From positions 1 to 64,000 of the forward strand of contig JACKKB010000011.1 in assembly GCA_020637635.1 (NCBI GenBank): a stretch of DNA of 64,000 bases, read 5' to 3'. This DNA is from Albidovulum sp. GTDB taxonomy: Bacteria; Pseudomonadota; Alphaproteobacteria; Rhodobacterales; Rhodobacteraceae. Each line of letters starts with the position of its first letter. Positions within the stretch are counted from its first letter, which is position 1. The notes under the pieces were generated by a model that worked only from the letters and a program-made list of their open reading frames with translations, was not told the DNA's origin and searched no databases. Below are positions 37,249 through 47,519 of this stretch, piece after piece. The translations under genes and the position numbers were made by a program.

Positions 37249-38604
37249 TTGATACACGCACGACAGGCTCTGCTGGCCGAGGGCTGGGCAACGAATGTGC
37301 GGCTGACGGCAACCGACGGTGTGATTGCCACCATCGAACCCGATGCCACGGCGCAGACCGGCGATGTCACCGTGGACACGCTGCTGCCCGCGCTCGGCAA
37401 CCTGCACAGCCACGCCTTTCAGCGCGCCATGGCCGGGATGACGGAGTTCCGGCAAGCCGGCCGCGACAGCTTCTGGACCTGGCGGGAACTGATGTACCGT
37501 TTCATGGACCGGCTGACGCCCGGGCAGGTCGAGGCGATCGCCGCGCAGGTCTATGTCGAGATGCTGGAAGCCGGCTATGCCAGCGTGGGCGAGTTCCACT
37601 ATGTCCACCACCAGCCGGGCGGTGCGCCCTACGACAACATCGCCGAGATGTCGGAGCGGATCTTTGCCGCGGCCTCGCGGAGCGGCATCGGCCTGACCCA
37701 TTTGCCGGTGCTCTACAGTTACGGGGGGGCGGGACAGGTTGACCTGAATGCGGGTCAGCGGCGTTTCGGCAACGACGTCGACAGGTTCCGGAACCTGGTC
37801 GAGACCGCGACCGCGGCGCTCAGGCACCTGCCGGGCGACGCGCGGATCGGCATCGCGCCGCATTCGCTGCGCGCCACCTCGCCCGACGACCTCGCGCGCG
37901 TCGTGACCGACCATGGGCGGGGACCGATCCACATCCATATCGCCGAACAGCCGCGCGAAGTGCAGGAGATCGAGGCCTGGCTCGGGGCGCGCCCGGTGGA
38001 CTGGCTGCTGAACCATCTGCCGGTCGACCCGCGCTGGTGCCTGATCCATGCCACCCACATGACCGAAGCCGAAACCCGCGACATGGCCGCAAGCGGGGCC
38101 GTCGCCGGCCTTTGCCCGATCACCGAAGCGAACCTTGGCGACGGGCCGTTCAACGGGCCGCGCTATGCCACGGCCGGCGGGCGGTTCGGGATCGGGTCCG
38201 ATTCCAACGTCAACATCTCGCTGACCGAGGAGTTGCGCACGCTGGAGTATTCCCAGCGCCTGCGCGACACGAGCCGCAACGTTCTCGTCGCGGGGGAGGG
38301 CTCGGTCGGGGCGTTCATCTACACCTCGGCGGCCCGGGGCGGCGCGCAGGCCCTTGCCAGGGGATCCGGCACGATCGCGACGCGGAACCTCGCCGATCTC
38401 GTCGCCATCGACAGCCAGGCCCCGGCGCTTTGCGCGCTTTCTCGCGACCGGCTTCTGGACGGGCTGGTCTTTGCTGCGAAGGACAGCGTCGTCACCGATG
38501 TCTGGAGCGCCGGCCGGCACGTGGTTTCTGGCGGTGTTCATGCCGACCGGGGCGCGGTGTTCGAGAGCTATCGCGCGGCGATGCGGGAGCTGGTTGATGC
38601 ATAG
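37249..38604 (+). CDS. hutF: Formimidoylglutamate deiminase
   Basis: 451 residues. An amidohydrolase converting N-formimino-L-glutamate to N-formylglutamate and ammonia. It begins with IHARQALLAEGWATNVRLTA. Metal and catalytic segments are LPALGNLHSHAFQRAMAGMT, EFHYVHHQPGGAPYDNIAEM, HIHIAEQPREVQEIEAWLGA, IHATHMTEAE and FGIGSDSNVNISLTEELRTL. I choose the TTG at 37249, preceded by AAGGACGGGA, because it gives the usual length and leaves the 14-bp palindrome outside the gene. An ATG at 37210 lies within the palindrome and would add 13 atypical residues. Confidence 0.93.
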   Translation: MIHARQALLAEGWATNVRLTATDGVIATIEPDATAQTGDVTVDTLLPALGNLHSHAFQRAMAGMTEFRQAGRDSFWTWRELMYRFMDRLTPGQVEAIAAQVYVEMLEAGYASVGEFHYVHHQPGGAPYDNIAEMSERIFAAASRSGIGLTHLPVLYSYGGAGQVDLNAGQRRFGNDVDRFRNLVETATAALRHLPGDARIGIAPHSLRATSPDDLARVVTDHGRGPIHIHIAEQPREVQEIEAWLGARPVDWLLNHLPVDPRWCLIHATHMTEAETRDMAASGAVAGLCPITEANLGDGPFNGPRYATAGGRFGIGSDSNVNISLTEELRTLEYSQRLRDTSRNVLVAGEGSVGAFIYTSAARGGAQALARGSGTIATRNLADLVAIDSQAPALCALSRDRLLDGLVFAAKDSVVTDVWSAGRHVVSGGVHADRGAVFESYRAAMRELVDA

Positions 38605-38724
38605 TCCTTGCACGGATGTCTCGGGCTCTCCTCACATCGGCTTCTCGGCGATATCGCAGGGGCGCGGTTCGACAGGCAGCGCGACAAGGAGGATGAGATT
38701 CCGCTTCAATCAGGATGAGACGCT

Positions 38725-38781
38725 GCGGCGGGTGTGCGTCGGGGGGAGGGCGCGACCCGACCGGAGGCACACACCCGCCGC
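38725..38781. repeat. 12-bp perfect inverted repeat with 33-base loop
   Basis: GCGGCGGGTGTG (38725-38736) and CACACCCGCCGC (38770-38781) are perfectly complementary around a G/C-rich loop. It lies between the hutF stop and the decayed transposase. There is no T-run, so it is not a classical terminator, but a stable hairpin could still protect or end the hutF mRNA. Confidence 0.6.
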
Positions 38782-38790
38782 TTCGCCCGG

Positions 38791-39595
38791 TCAGGCGGCA
38801 CGGGTCTCATAGACAAATGCCGAACGGGGGCACTGGGTCTTGTGGTCGGAGACCCAGGCGGCGATCAGGTCGCGGGCATGGGCGAGGTGACGAAACAGCG
38901 TCTCGCTCAAGAACTCGTTCCGCATCCGGCCGTTGAAGCTCTCCACGAAACCGTTCTGCATCGGCTTGCCCGGCGCAAGGTAGTGCCACTCCATCCGGTG
39001 CGCGGCAGCGAAGGTTAAGATTGCGTTACTGGTCCATTCGGTATCGTCGTCGCTGACGATCATTCCCGGCGTGCCGTGGCGCTCGACCAGGGCCGTCAGG
39101 GCGCGTGACACACGCCGCCCGGAGGTCGAGGTATCCGGCATAGCCGCGAGGCATTCCCGGGTGACATCGTCGACCACGTTGAGCACCCGGAATCGCTGGC
39201 CATTGGCGAACTGGTCGTGGACGAAATCCAGTGACCAGCGTGCATTGGTGCGCGCCTCTTCCAGGATCGGGGCTCGTGTTCCGATGGCCTTGCGCCGCGC
39301 GCGCCGCTTGCGAACGGTCAGCTCTTCCTCACGGAAGAGCCGATAGATCCGATTGATCTCCGAACGCTCGCCCTCGCGGCGCCGAAGGACGAAGAGCCAC
39401 CGATAACCGAACCTCCGGCGTTCGTTGGTAAACTCCCGCAACCGACCGCGCAGCTCGGTGTCCGGCGCGCGTTGCGATCGATAGCGTATCATCGTTCGGT
39501 CCGCGCCGGCAATCTGGCGCGCCTGTCATTCCGACAGCCATAACCGGGCCTCGAGTTGCGCGACCGCCTCGCGCTTCACGACGGGCGTTAAAAAT
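38791..39595 (-). pseudogene. IS3-family transposase OrfB (rve integrase), nonsense-mutated
   Basis: The intact part from ATG 39492 reads RSQRAPDTELRGRLREFTNE, RRRFGYRWLFVLRRREG, then the DDE core: D in WSLDFVHDQFANGQRFRVLN, D in GMIVSDDDTEWTSNAILTF, E in NGFVESFNGRMRNEFLSETL. Upstream the family's start (TPVVKREAVAQLEARLWLSE) is separated from it by a TGA at 39526-39528. The C-terminus stops early after YETRAA. It is therefore not functional as a whole. Confidence 0.88.
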
Positions 39596-39600
39596 TGTTT

Positions 39601-39855
39601 TTAGGTTAGCTCGCGCATTGCGGCCAGATCCAGCGCCTGCTTCGCCAGCAGCTTCTTCAAATTGGCGTTCTCGTCCCCGAGCGCCTTCAGCCGCTTCGTC
39701 TCGGAAACCGTCATTCCGCCTTATTTGGCTTTGCTGTTGTGGAAGGTCCCTTCCGAAGTGCCGTGCTTGCGGCACAGATCGGCACACTTCGCCCCGGCCT
39801 CATGCTCGGCCAGGATGCCGATAATCTGTTTTTCGCTGTTTCTCGTTCGCTTCAT
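39601..39855 (-). pseudogene. IS3-family OrfA (helix-turn-helix), nonsense-mutated
   Basis: It begins MKRTRNSEKQIIGILAEHEA, with GAKCADLCRKHGTSEGTFHN (HTH). A TAA at 39721-39723 stands where TAC (Tyr) is usual, in KAK-stop-GGMTVSETKRLK. The leucine-zipper-like part then continues LGDENANLKKLLAKQALDLA to a stop at 39601-39603. The base change is a substitution, unlike the indels at 5-10 kb, so this looks like real decay. Confidence 0.85.
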
Positions 39856-39924
39856 TGTCTGTCCCTTCGTTGGGGCGGACCGCTAATCAGCGGTGGAGAG
39901 AAAATCCCGTTGCAGGTCAATTGC

Positions 39925-40290
39925 TTACCACAAACTCAATTCGTAACAGTCCGCTTCATTGACATTGGCGTCGGGGAATAGCCCCTTGGAGTCAGGGAGC
40001 CAGCAAAGATCAAGTCCGTCTAGCGCGGATACAGAAGGCGCACGAAGTTTTATCCCATTCGATTCCATGCATAGCATAATGAACTCTCTGTAGGACGCGT
40101 CTTCTGGGTAGAAAGTAATTCCGTCCGGGTAGTTTTCTCGTGAATAGTTTTCCCGATAGGCCACTCCTTCCACGCTTCTCACCTTCAATTGGCATTGAGC
40201 GAGAGTTCGCTCGGCTGAATAGGTTTCGCGGAACTTTAACAGAAGCATAACAAGCAGAAAACATACTATGATTCCATATAGATAACGCAT
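39925..40290 (-). CDS. Orphan protein with one N-terminal membrane segment, AT-rich
   Basis: 121 residues starting MRYLYGIIVCFLLVMLLLKF, a single TM or uncleaved signal anchor, followed by a soluble part with ENYSRENYPDGITFYPEDAS and a cysteine-containing C-terminus (LDLCWLPDSKG, NEADCYELSLW). AGGA lies 10 bases before the ATG. I do not recognise a family. Base composition is clearly lower in GC than all neighbours, and codons such as AGA, TTA and ATA appear, suggesting recent transfer together with or next to the IS3 element. Confidence 0.6.
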   Translation of the reverse strand: MRYLYGIIVCFLLVMLLLKFRETYSAERTLAQCQLKVRSVEGVAYRENYSRENYPDGITFYPEDASYREFIMLCMESNGIKLRAPSVSALDGLDLCWLPDSKGLFPDANVNEADCYELSLW

Positions 40291-40378
40291 TAGTCTCGAT
40301 TCCTGCTTAATCAATCTTATGTCGGCATCGTGCGCTAATCATTCTGACCTTCTCCTGCAAGATCAATCGGGATGTATC

Positions 40379-42556
<2,178 letters not shown>

Positions 42557-42588
42557 GGCGATTCCTCGGCCCGTGATATGCCAGAGTT

Positions 42589-42603
42589 GATCTCTTTTTG
42601 TTC
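42589..42603. promoter_or_regulatory. Possible SOS (LexA) box of uvrB
   Basis: GATC-N7-GTTC, one mismatch from the alphaproteobacterial LexA consensus GTTC-N7-GTTC, 33 bases upstream of the uvrB start. A further GTTC follows at 42606. This is plausible because uvrB is often SOS-controlled, but short motifs of this kind arise by chance. Confidence 0.35.
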
Positions 42604-42665
42604 CAGTTCAAGGCCGCGCTGTCAGGAGCTTTCGGTCGCGATGGCGCGATACAACTGGAGGTTGT

Positions 42666-42687
42666 TTATCACGGCGACCCGTGATAA
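42666..42687. repeat. 9-bp inverted repeat TTATCACGG-CGAC-CCGTGATAA
   Basis: A perfect 9-bp inverted repeat with a 4-base loop, flanked by GGTT and ACC that extend the pairing with a bulge. It lies in the 294-base gap between uvrB and the NDUFS4-like gene. The rest of this gap holds no gene. It could be an operator or an mRNA hairpin in the leader of the plus-strand gene. Confidence 0.45.
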
Positions 42688-42850
42688 CCTGATTCTGCAA
42701 GCCAAGCAGTGACTGGCTGTCGGACCGCTGCCACCACCCACCCACACGCACCACCCCGGCAGATCCGGCAGCCAGTGATGCGGCCCCCCAATCCCCCTTG
42801 CAAGCCCGCGCAGGTTTCCCGATAAGGAAATCAAACCATGGAGATCGCCC

Positions 42851-43162
42851 ATGCCCGCACGGATCTATAAGCCTGCCCGCAACGCCATGCAGTCGGGGAC
42901 CGCCAAGACCCGGCACTGGGTTCTGGAGTTTCCGCAGGCGGATGCGCGGGAGATCGATCCGCTGATGGGCTGGACCGGGTCGGGCGATACCCAGGCGCAG
43001 GTGCGTCTGCGCTTCGAGAGCCGCGAAGAGGCCGTTGCCTATGCCAGCGCGAACGGGATCGACTTCGTGCTGAGCGAGCCGCATGGCCGCAGGCCCAACA
43101 TCCGCCCGCGCGGCTATGGCGAGAACTTCGCGACCGACCGCAAGGGGGCATGGACCCACTGA
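42851..43162 (+). CDS. NADH dehydrogenase accessory subunit, NDUFS4-like (ETC complex I)
   Basis: 103 residues. It begins MPARIYKPARNAMQSGTAKT with WVLEFPQADAREIDPLMGWT, GSGDTQAQVRLRFESREEAV and the terminal YGENFATDRKGAWTH, all typical of the NDUFS4/18-kDa family found in alphaproteobacteria and mitochondria. It stabilises the peripheral arm of complex I. GGAG stands 7 bases before the ATG. As is usual in this group, it is not in the nuo operon. Confidence 0.93.
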   Translation: MPARIYKPARNAMQSGTAKTRHWVLEFPQADAREIDPLMGWTGSGDTQAQVRLRFESREEAVAYASANGIDFVLSEPHGRRPNIRPRGYGENFATDRKGAWTH

Positions 43163-43199
43163 CCCGCGGGCGCCGCCCCGCCTGACAAGGGAGTGTCGC

Positions 43200-44651
43200 G
43201 TGCGCCTGACGAGTATCGCCCCGGCCCTGTGCTTTCTTGCGCTTCCCGCACTTGCCGGGCCCGCTACCTCCGATGGCGCGGCGGCGATCGAGGCGGCGCT
43301 CGGCCACTATCTCGGGCAGGCCGGGGGCCTTGTTCGCGTCGTCCCGGAAGGGGAAAGCTACACGCTCACCCTCGATCTGCAGCCGCTTTCGGATATGGCC
43401 AGGGACGCCGGCGCAACCCTTGCCATCTCGCCCCTCCATCTGACGCTGACCGAGGCAGAGCCGGGCCTCTGGCGGGTCGAGGAGAACGAACAGCTGGCGG
43501 TGCTGTTCGAGCTTCCGGGCAAGATCAGCTATGACATCCGTGTCGGCTCGGCCCGGCTCGACGGCACGTTCGATACCGCGCTGAAGGCCTTCCGGACCGT
43601 GGAGGGCCGGTCAGCGGATATCTCGGTCGCCCTTGTGGATCAGCTCGGCCCGCAGTTCCGGCAGAGCGTCGACTACCGGGTGGCGCAATCCGGACTCAGC
43701 GCGACCGCGGTTGCCGCTGCCGGCGGCGGGATCGATCTTTCGGTCGGTCAGACCGCGACCGGGATCACCGAGAAGATCGCGTTCGAGCCGCTGGTCGGCG
43801 CCGAGGCCGATCCGTTCGAGCTGACGCTCTCGGTCGCGGACCTCACCACCACCGGCAGGATCACCGGGCTGCGCAACGCGGCGATTCTAGAGCTTGTCGC
43901 CTGGGTTGCCGCGCATGGCGATCGCGGCGCGATGCAGGCCGATCTCGCGTCACTGCAACCGCTGTTGAACGCGGCGATGCCGTTTTGGAACGATGCGACG
44001 CTGTCAGGCGAGATGGACACGGTCGAGGTGAGCTCGGCACGGGGCGGCGGCAGCGCCAAGCGGCTGACGGTCGAACTCGCGCTTGCCGGCGCGGTTCAGG
44101 ACTGGCGCCTGCGCGAGGCGCTGGGGATCACGGGGCTCAGCCTCGACGTGGCAGAGATCCCCGATTGGGCGGGCGAGCTCCTGCCGCGAGACGCCGCTGT
44201 CGATTTCACGCTTTCGGGGCTCGACATGGCGGCGGCGGCCGGGCTTGCGATCGGCGAAGTCACGCCTGACGGACCGGCCGAAGGTTTCGAGGACAGACTG
44301 GGCGAGGCACTCCTGGCCGACGGGCGGATGAGGCTCGCTCTTGCGCCGGAAACCCGGATGACGAGCGCAACCTACAGTCTCGATGCCGAAGGTGCGGTCG
44401 AGTTCGGTCCCGGGGTGGGCGCCGAAGGCCGGTTCACGGTGAGCGCCGAGGGGATCGAGGCGGCGCTCGACGCGCTCGAGGCGGCGCCGGAGTCGATCCG
44501 GTCCGGCGCGGTGCCCGGGCTCATGATGCTGCGCGGCATCTCGCGCGCGGCCGGTGTCGGCCGCTATCAGTGGGACATAGAGATGGTGCCGCCGGCGACG
44601 GTCAAGGTGAACGGCATGGATGTATCGAAGTTCGGGCGCGGTCTCGAATGA
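43200..44651 (+). CDS. DUF2125 family secreted protein
   Basis: 483 residues, GTG start with AAGGGAG at good distance. The signal peptide RLTSIAPALCFLALPALAGP is cleaved near residue 20. The rest is a repetitive beta-rich protein with segments such as LAISPLHLTLTEAEPGLWRV and VAQSGLSATAVAAAGGGIDL, matching DUF2125 of Rhodobacteraceae, whose function is unknown. It ends PPATVKVNGMDVSKFGRGLE. The next gene starts within its stop codon, so they share a transcript. Confidence 0.85.
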   Translation: MRLTSIAPALCFLALPALAGPATSDGAAAIEAALGHYLGQAGGLVRVVPEGESYTLTLDLQPLSDMARDAGATLAISPLHLTLTEAEPGLWRVEENEQLAVLFELPGKISYDIRVGSARLDGTFDTALKAFRTVEGRSADISVALVDQLGPQFRQSVDYRVAQSGLSATAVAAAGGGIDLSVGQTATGITEKIAFEPLVGAEADPFELTLSVADLTTTGRITGLRNAAILELVAWVAAHGDRGAMQADLASLQPLLNAAMPFWNDATLSGEMDTVEVSSARGGGSAKRLTVELALAGAVQDWRLREALGITGLSLDVAEIPDWAGELLPRDAAVDFTLSGLDMAAAAGLAIGEVTPDGPAEGFEDRLGEALLADGRMRLALAPETRMTSATYSLDAEGAVEFGPGVGAEGRFTVSAEGIEAALDALEAAPESIRSGAVPGLMMLRGISRAAGVGRYQWDIEMVPPATVKVNGMDVSKFGRGLE

Positions 44652-45115
44652 CAGGGATCGTGATCGCCCCCGAACGCCCGACCGGCGCCGACCTCGTGCT
44701 TCTGCACCGCAGGCACACCGAGGCGATGCATGCCGACACTCCGCCCGAGAGCATCCACATGCTGCCTGCCGATGCGCTCGAGGCACCCGGGATCGCGTTC
44801 CTGGTGATGCGCGAGGGCGGCCGGCCGCTCGGCATGGGGGCGGTGGCGCGGATCGACGAGGATCATGCCGAGATCAAGTCCATGCATGTTCTGGCCGAGG
44901 AGCGCGGCCGCGGACTTGCGCGGGTGCTCCTGGGGCGGCTCATCGCCGAGGCGCGGGAGGCGGGCTACTCGCGCATCAGCCTCGAAACCGGATCGCAGGC
45001 GACCTTCGCGCCGGCGCGCGCACTTTACGAACGCGCCGGTTTCCGCATCTGCGGCCCTTTCGCCGCCTATGTCGAGGATCCCAACTCGGTCTACATGACC
45101 CTCCCGCTCGGCTGA
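44648..45115 (+). CDS. GNAT-family N-acetyltransferase
   Basis: 155 residues. The acetyl-CoA loop is in IKSMHVLAEERGRGLARVLL, with YSRISLETGSQATFAPARAL and YERAGFRICGPFAAYVEDPN at the C-terminus, the usual YeaM/YedL-like GNAT layout. The substrate is not predictable. The ATG overlaps the DUF2125 stop (ATGA, 44648-44651), which fixes the start. Confidence 0.92.
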   Translation: MTGIVIAPERPTGADLVLLHRRHTEAMHADTPPESIHMLPADALEAPGIAFLVMREGGRPLGMGAVARIDEDHAEIKSMHVLAEERGRGLARVLLGRLIAEAREAGYSRISLETGSQATFAPARALYERAGFRICGPFAAYVEDPNSVYMTLPLG

Positions 45116-45134
45116 CGGGCGAACTGCCGGGGCG

Positions 45135-45923
45135 TCAGACGTGGCCGATCGCGGTCAGGAACCGGGTGAGCAGTGCGGCATAGACAACGGGGGCCTCGAC
45201 GCAGGGAAGGTGGCCGGCGCCGCGGATGATCTCGAACCCGGCGCCGCGGATGAGCGCTGCCGTCTCGCGCACCAGATCGGGCGGGGTCGATCCGTCCTCG
45301 CTGCCGGCAATGGCGAGCGTCGGCAGGGTTAGCCCCGAGGTCGGCGTGTAGAAGTCGGTCCCGGAGATCGCGGCGGAGCAGCCGACATAGCCTTCCAGAG
45401 GCTGGCGCACCATCATGTTGCGCCAGGCAAGCATCTCGGGCTTGGCGCCGAAGGCGGCCGAGAACCAGCGCTTCATCGTGGCATCGGCCAGCGCCTCGAT
45501 CCCGCCGGTCCGGACGGCCGCGATACGCTCGGCCCAGATCGCGGGCGTCGCGATCTTGGCGGCCGTGTTCGACAGGACCAGGCCGCGCACCAGATCGAGC
45601 CGCTTCACGGCAAGGCCCTGTGCAATCATGCCGCCGATCGAGAGGCCGACGAAGACGCTGTCCCTGATCTCGAGGGCGTCGAGCAGGCGTTCGGCATCGC
45701 GCACGAGCGCGCCCATGGTGTAGGGCGCGGGCGGGCAGGATGAGAGACCATGGCCGCGCTTGTCGTAGCGGACAAGCCGCAGGCCCGGCGGCAGGAGCGG
45801 CACGACCGCATCCCAGAGCCTGAGGTCGGTGCCGAGCGAATTGGCGAAGACCACCGGCCTGCCCGCAGGATCGCCGTCTTCACGGACATGCAGCTGCACG
45901 TCGCCGAGGTCGATCATGGTCAT
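45135..45923 (-). CDS. Alpha/beta hydrolase, 3-oxoadipate enol-lactonase-like
   Basis: 262 residues. The oxyanion region is VVFANSLGTDLRLWDAVVPL, YDKRGHGLSSCP, nucleophile Ser in VFVGLSIGGMIAQGLAVKRL, acid Asp in AIAGSEDGSTPPDL, and His in IRGAGHLPCVEAP. The pattern is that of PcaD, which hydrolyses beta-ketoadipate enol-lactone. No other pca gene is in the window, so the assignment is by sequence only. It lies 20 bases downstream of aroA. Confidence 0.85.
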   Translation of the reverse strand: MTMIDLGDVQLHVREDGDPAGRPVVFANSLGTDLRLWDAVVPLLPPGLRLVRYDKRGHGLSSCPPAPYTMGALVRDAERLLDALEIRDSVFVGLSIGGMIAQGLAVKRLDLVRGLVLSNTAAKIATPAIWAERIAAVRTGGIEALADATMKRWFSAAFGAKPEMLAWRNMMVRQPLEGYVGCSAAISGTDFYTPTSGLTLPTLAIAGSEDGSTPPDLVRETAALIRGAGFEIIRGAGHLPCVEAPVVYAALLTRFLTAIGHV

Positions 45924-45943
45924 CCGGCTCTCCTCTCCCGGGT

Positions 45944-47293
45944 CTAGCGATTGCTGCGGTCGATCCGCGCGCCGAGGCCTGCCATGAGCGGTTCGAAGGC
46001 CGGAAAGGACGTGGCGATGGGGCTGCCGTCATCGATCTTGACGGGCGCTTTCGCGGCAAGGCCGAGCACCAGGAAGGACATCGCGATGCGGTGATCGAGA
46101 TGAGTCGCGGCAGTGGCGCCTCCCGGCACGCCTCCCGGCCCCATGCCATGGACCACGAGCACGTCCTGTTCTTCCTCGACAGTGACGCCGCTGGCCTCGA
46201 GCCCGCGCGCCATCGCGTCGATCCGGTCGCTTTCCTTCACCCGCAGTTCCTTCACGCCGCGCATGACGGTGCGGCCCTCGGCAAAGGCCGCGACGACCGA
46301 GAGGATCGGATATTCGTCGATCATGCTGGCGGCCCGGTCCTCGGGCACCGTGATGCCTTTCAGGGCCGAGGCGCGGACGCGCAGGTCTGCCACCGGCTCA
46401 CCGCCCTCTTCGCGCGGGTTTTCGAACGTTATGTCCGCGCCCATCTCGACGAGCGTGGTGTAAAGGCCGTTGCGGGTCGGGTTCTGGCTGACGCCGGGCA
46501 CGAGAATGTCGGAGCCCTCTACGATCAGGGCGGCACAGACCGGAAAGGCGGCAGAGGAGGGATCGCGGGGAACGGCGACGGTCTGCGGTCGAAGCTCGGG
46601 TTGGCCGGTCAGGGTGATCACGCGGCCCTCGCGGCTTTCTTCCACGGTCACCTCGGCGCCAAAGCCCCGCAGCATCCGTTCGGAATGATCGCGCGTCGGT
46701 TCCCTCTCGATCACCTCGGTCCGGCCGGGCGCGTTCAGGCCGGCCAGCAGCACCGCCGATTTCACCTGCGCCGAGGGCACCGGCACCGTGTAGCGCACCG
46801 GCACCGGATCGACGGCACCGACGACGGTCATCGGCAGCCGTCCACCCTGCCGGCCATGGGCGCGCGCCCCGAAGAGGGCGAGAGGATCGGTGACGCGGCC
46901 CATCGGCCGTTTGCAGAGCGAGGCATCGCCGGTGAAGGTCGCGGTGATCGCGGTGGTCGCCATCGCCCCCATGATGAGCCGCACGCCGGTGCCGGAATTG
47001 CCGCAGTCGATCACCGTTGCGGGTTCGGCGAAGCCGCCGACGCCGACACCGTGGACGGACCAGTCGCCGTCGCCGTGGCGCGTCACCTCGGCACCGAAGG
47101 CGCGCATGGCCGCCGCGGTGTCAAGAACGTCCTGCCCCTCCAGGAGCCCGCTGACGCGCGTTTCACCCACCGCGAGCGCGCCGAGGATGAGCGCCCGGTG
47201 CGAGATCGACTTGTCGCCCGGCACCTCGGCGCGGCCCTTCAGCGGCCCCGATTTGAGCGCGGTCATCGGGATCGGCGTGCCGTGGCCGGACAT
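45944..47293 (-). CDS. aroA: 3-phosphoshikimate 1-carboxyvinyltransferase (EPSP synthase), class II
   Basis: 449 residues. It transfers enolpyruvyl from PEP to shikimate-3-phosphate. GDKSISHRALILGALAVGET, GNSGTGVRLIMGAM, LCKRPMGRVTDPL, SAQVKSAVLLAGLN, RDHSERMLRGFGAEV, NPTRNGLY and DEYPILSVVAAFAEG are visible. R-x-H-x-E, S-A-Q-x-K and N-x-T-R mark the class II (CP4-like) type. The residue equivalent to E. coli Gly96 is G101, not the Ala of CP4. AAGGAG precedes the ATG at 47293; the longer reading from 47350 is not conserved. Confidence 0.96.
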   Translation of the reverse strand: MSGHGTPIPMTALKSGPLKGRAEVPGDKSISHRALILGALAVGETRVSGLLEGQDVLDTAAAMRAFGAEVTRHGDGDWSVHGVGVGGFAEPATVIDCGNSGTGVRLIMGAMATTAITATFTGDASLCKRPMGRVTDPLALFGARAHGRQGGRLPMTVVGAVDPVPVRYTVPVPSAQVKSAVLLAGLNAPGRTEVIEREPTRDHSERMLRGFGAEVTVEESREGRVITLTGQPELRPQTVAVPRDPSSAAFPVCAALIVEGSDILVPGVSQNPTRNGLYTTLVEMGADITFENPREEGGEPVADLRVRASALKGITVPEDRAASMIDEYPILSVVAAFAEGRTVMRGVKELRVKESDRIDAMARGLEASGVTVEEEQDVLVVHGMGPGGVPGGATAATHLDHRIAMSFLVLGLAAKAPVKIDDGSPIATSFPAFEPLMAGLGARIDRSNR

Positions 47294-47519
47294 GGGGAGC
47301 TCCTTCGCAAAACCGCCCCGCTGATAGCGCAAGGGCGCGGGGTGGTCCATGGCTCTTGCGCGGTCGTTTGGGCGCAGGCGCTGTCGGAAGGCTGTCGCCC
47401 TGTCGCAACAACCCGGGCGGTGAATTCCCCCGCGGTTGCCGGTTTCGGATGCGAGCGCAGGGGTTTTCCGCTAGGATCGAACGGTGGGTTGTGTCAAACA
47501 AGAACAAGGGCGAGCAGAT

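Larger units (their letters stand above)
38697..39919 (-). mobile_element. IS3-family element (IS407-like), degenerate
   Basis: It contains orfA and orfB homologues on the minus strand, both with in-frame stops. The right end is taken at 39919, where the minus strand begins TGACCTGCAACGGGATTTTC, like the ends of related elements. The left end near 38697 is a guess from the similarity of the region after orfB to the tail of such elements; the two ends no longer match well. No target duplication could be assigned. Confidence 0.6.

Noticed and set aside
38725..38781. Classical Rho-independent terminator for hutF
   Set aside because: The loop is 33 bases and no T-run follows on either strand; recorded only as an inverted repeat.
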